Shown piece by piece: positions 63,486 to 64,000 of a DNA stretch of 64,000 nt. Below the pieces are notes generated by a model that saw only the letters and a list, made by a program, of their open reading frames with translations, was not told the DNA's origin and searched no databases. This DNA comes from Aphidius gifuensis (Eukaryota; Arthropoda; Insecta; Hymenoptera; Braconidae): positions 26,996,469-27,060,468 of the forward strand of contig NC_057790.1 of the NCBI RefSeq assembly GCF_014905175.1. The letters are read 5' to 3'. Position numbers and translations under genes: made by a program. Position 1 is the stretch's first letter. Each line of letters starts with the position of its first letter.

Positions 63486-63881
63486 TTATTACTAAATAAT
63501 TTTTTAAATAAAATAATTTATCATACCCAGTGCAATTTTCGACCGTTCACATGCTGGGACATACATAAATATTTCAGCCAGGCAATCATTATTAACATGC
63601 CCAATTGACATTCCATCTTTGGCGTATAAATCATTATCATTGTCATCATCATGGTGAGAGTATGTCTAAAAAAAATAATCAATATTTAATAATTTAATAA
63701 CAATAATTCAAATTTCAATATAATATAATCTACAAGCATGGGATGCAAACTGCACTTTTTTTTAACTGACCTTATTATTGTTTTTGCTGAAGGAACGTGT
63801 TGAATTTTGACTTGTAACTTTATATTTTTTCACTAAGCTTTCTTGCGACCCTGATTTACGTAATCGTTTTAGCTGACTCAT
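62172..63881 (-). CDS. F-box/LRR protein, array copy 3
   Basis: Four exons: 63881..63771, 63665..63527, 63405..62918, 62825..62172; 463 residues, in frame. Longer N-terminus than copy 1 (MSQLKRLRKSGSQESLVKKY, then an Asp/His/Asn stretch HHDDDNDND) before the F-box (VNNDCLAEIFMYVPACERSK, VCKKWKRALDD). The LRR body is closest to copy 1 (same exon 3 length, 488 nt; LSNWPGCMGDN; VSKLTALETVHIAGI). The ATG is clear and no frame damage is seen. The intron after exon 2 has a TAA microsatellite. Probably an SCF substrate receptor; target unknown. Confidence 0.83.
63430..63483. repeat. TAA trinucleotide microsatellite
   Basis: About 18 TAA units in the second intron of F-box copy 3. Absent from the equivalent introns of copies 1 and 2, so it expanded after duplication. 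Confidence 0.95.
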
Positions 63882-64000
63882 ATTTGATCAAATTATAATT
63901 TTGTATCTACTATATATAACCAAGTTTTAGTTTAATATAATTAACACGGCCAGACCTCACAATTGTTTATTTACTCACAAGTCATAAAAATTTAAAAAGT

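Overview
The window is nuclear DNA from an insect. It is very AT-rich, with short phase-conserved introns (many of 60-120 bp), GT-AG splice sites, long low-complexity Asn/Asp/Ser/Gln tracts and an apolipophorin gene. The gene set and the many foldback elements suggest Hymenoptera, perhaps a parasitoid wasp, but that placement is inference. I see no tRNA, rRNA or CRISPR. Gene models were built by hand from splice signals and frame conservation, so exon coordinates are given in the entries.

Layout. 1-6.5 kb: C-terminal two thirds of an apolipophorin (+). 7-8.8 kb: TBC1D22 Rab-GAP (-), including a small first exon. 11.2-14.1 kb: TTC39 TPR protein (+) in nine exons. 14.2-15.9 kb: a nest of foldback repeats around a broken NudC-like fragment. 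17-19.6 kb: a CUPID-domain cytohesin-interacting protein (+). 20.8-22.4 kb: makorin E3 ligase (-). 24.9-30.2 kb: an unrecognised 13-exon gene (-) for a secretory-pathway, single-pass membrane protein of about 1,094 residues with repeated W/C-containing, probably Ig-like, ectodomain units. 31.7-34.1 kb: PNPT1 (+). 34.9-45.2 kb: PHRF1 (-) with a 7-kb exon. 46.9-51.4 kb: FNBP4 (-). 52.1-54.7 kb: COG3 (+), divergent from FNBP4. 55-63.9 kb: a lineage-specific array of F-box/LRR genes (-) in three main copies plus one C-terminal fragment, with an ankyrin-repeat gene (+) head-to-head with the first copy and a decayed ankyrin 5' end head-to-head with the second.

Most of the window is conserved housekeeping: lipid transport, Rab regulation, Golgi tethering, mitochondrial RNA turnover, ubiquitination and transcription/splicing coupling. 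These genes are not an operon and need not act together. The parts most likely to be undescribed are the 24.9-30.2 kb receptor-like gene, the F-box/ankyrin duplication array, and several families of short inverted-repeat elements (a CTCCG/CGGAG-rich family with six or seven members, and three others). One of these elements sits in a duplicated segment whose sister copy preserves the empty site.
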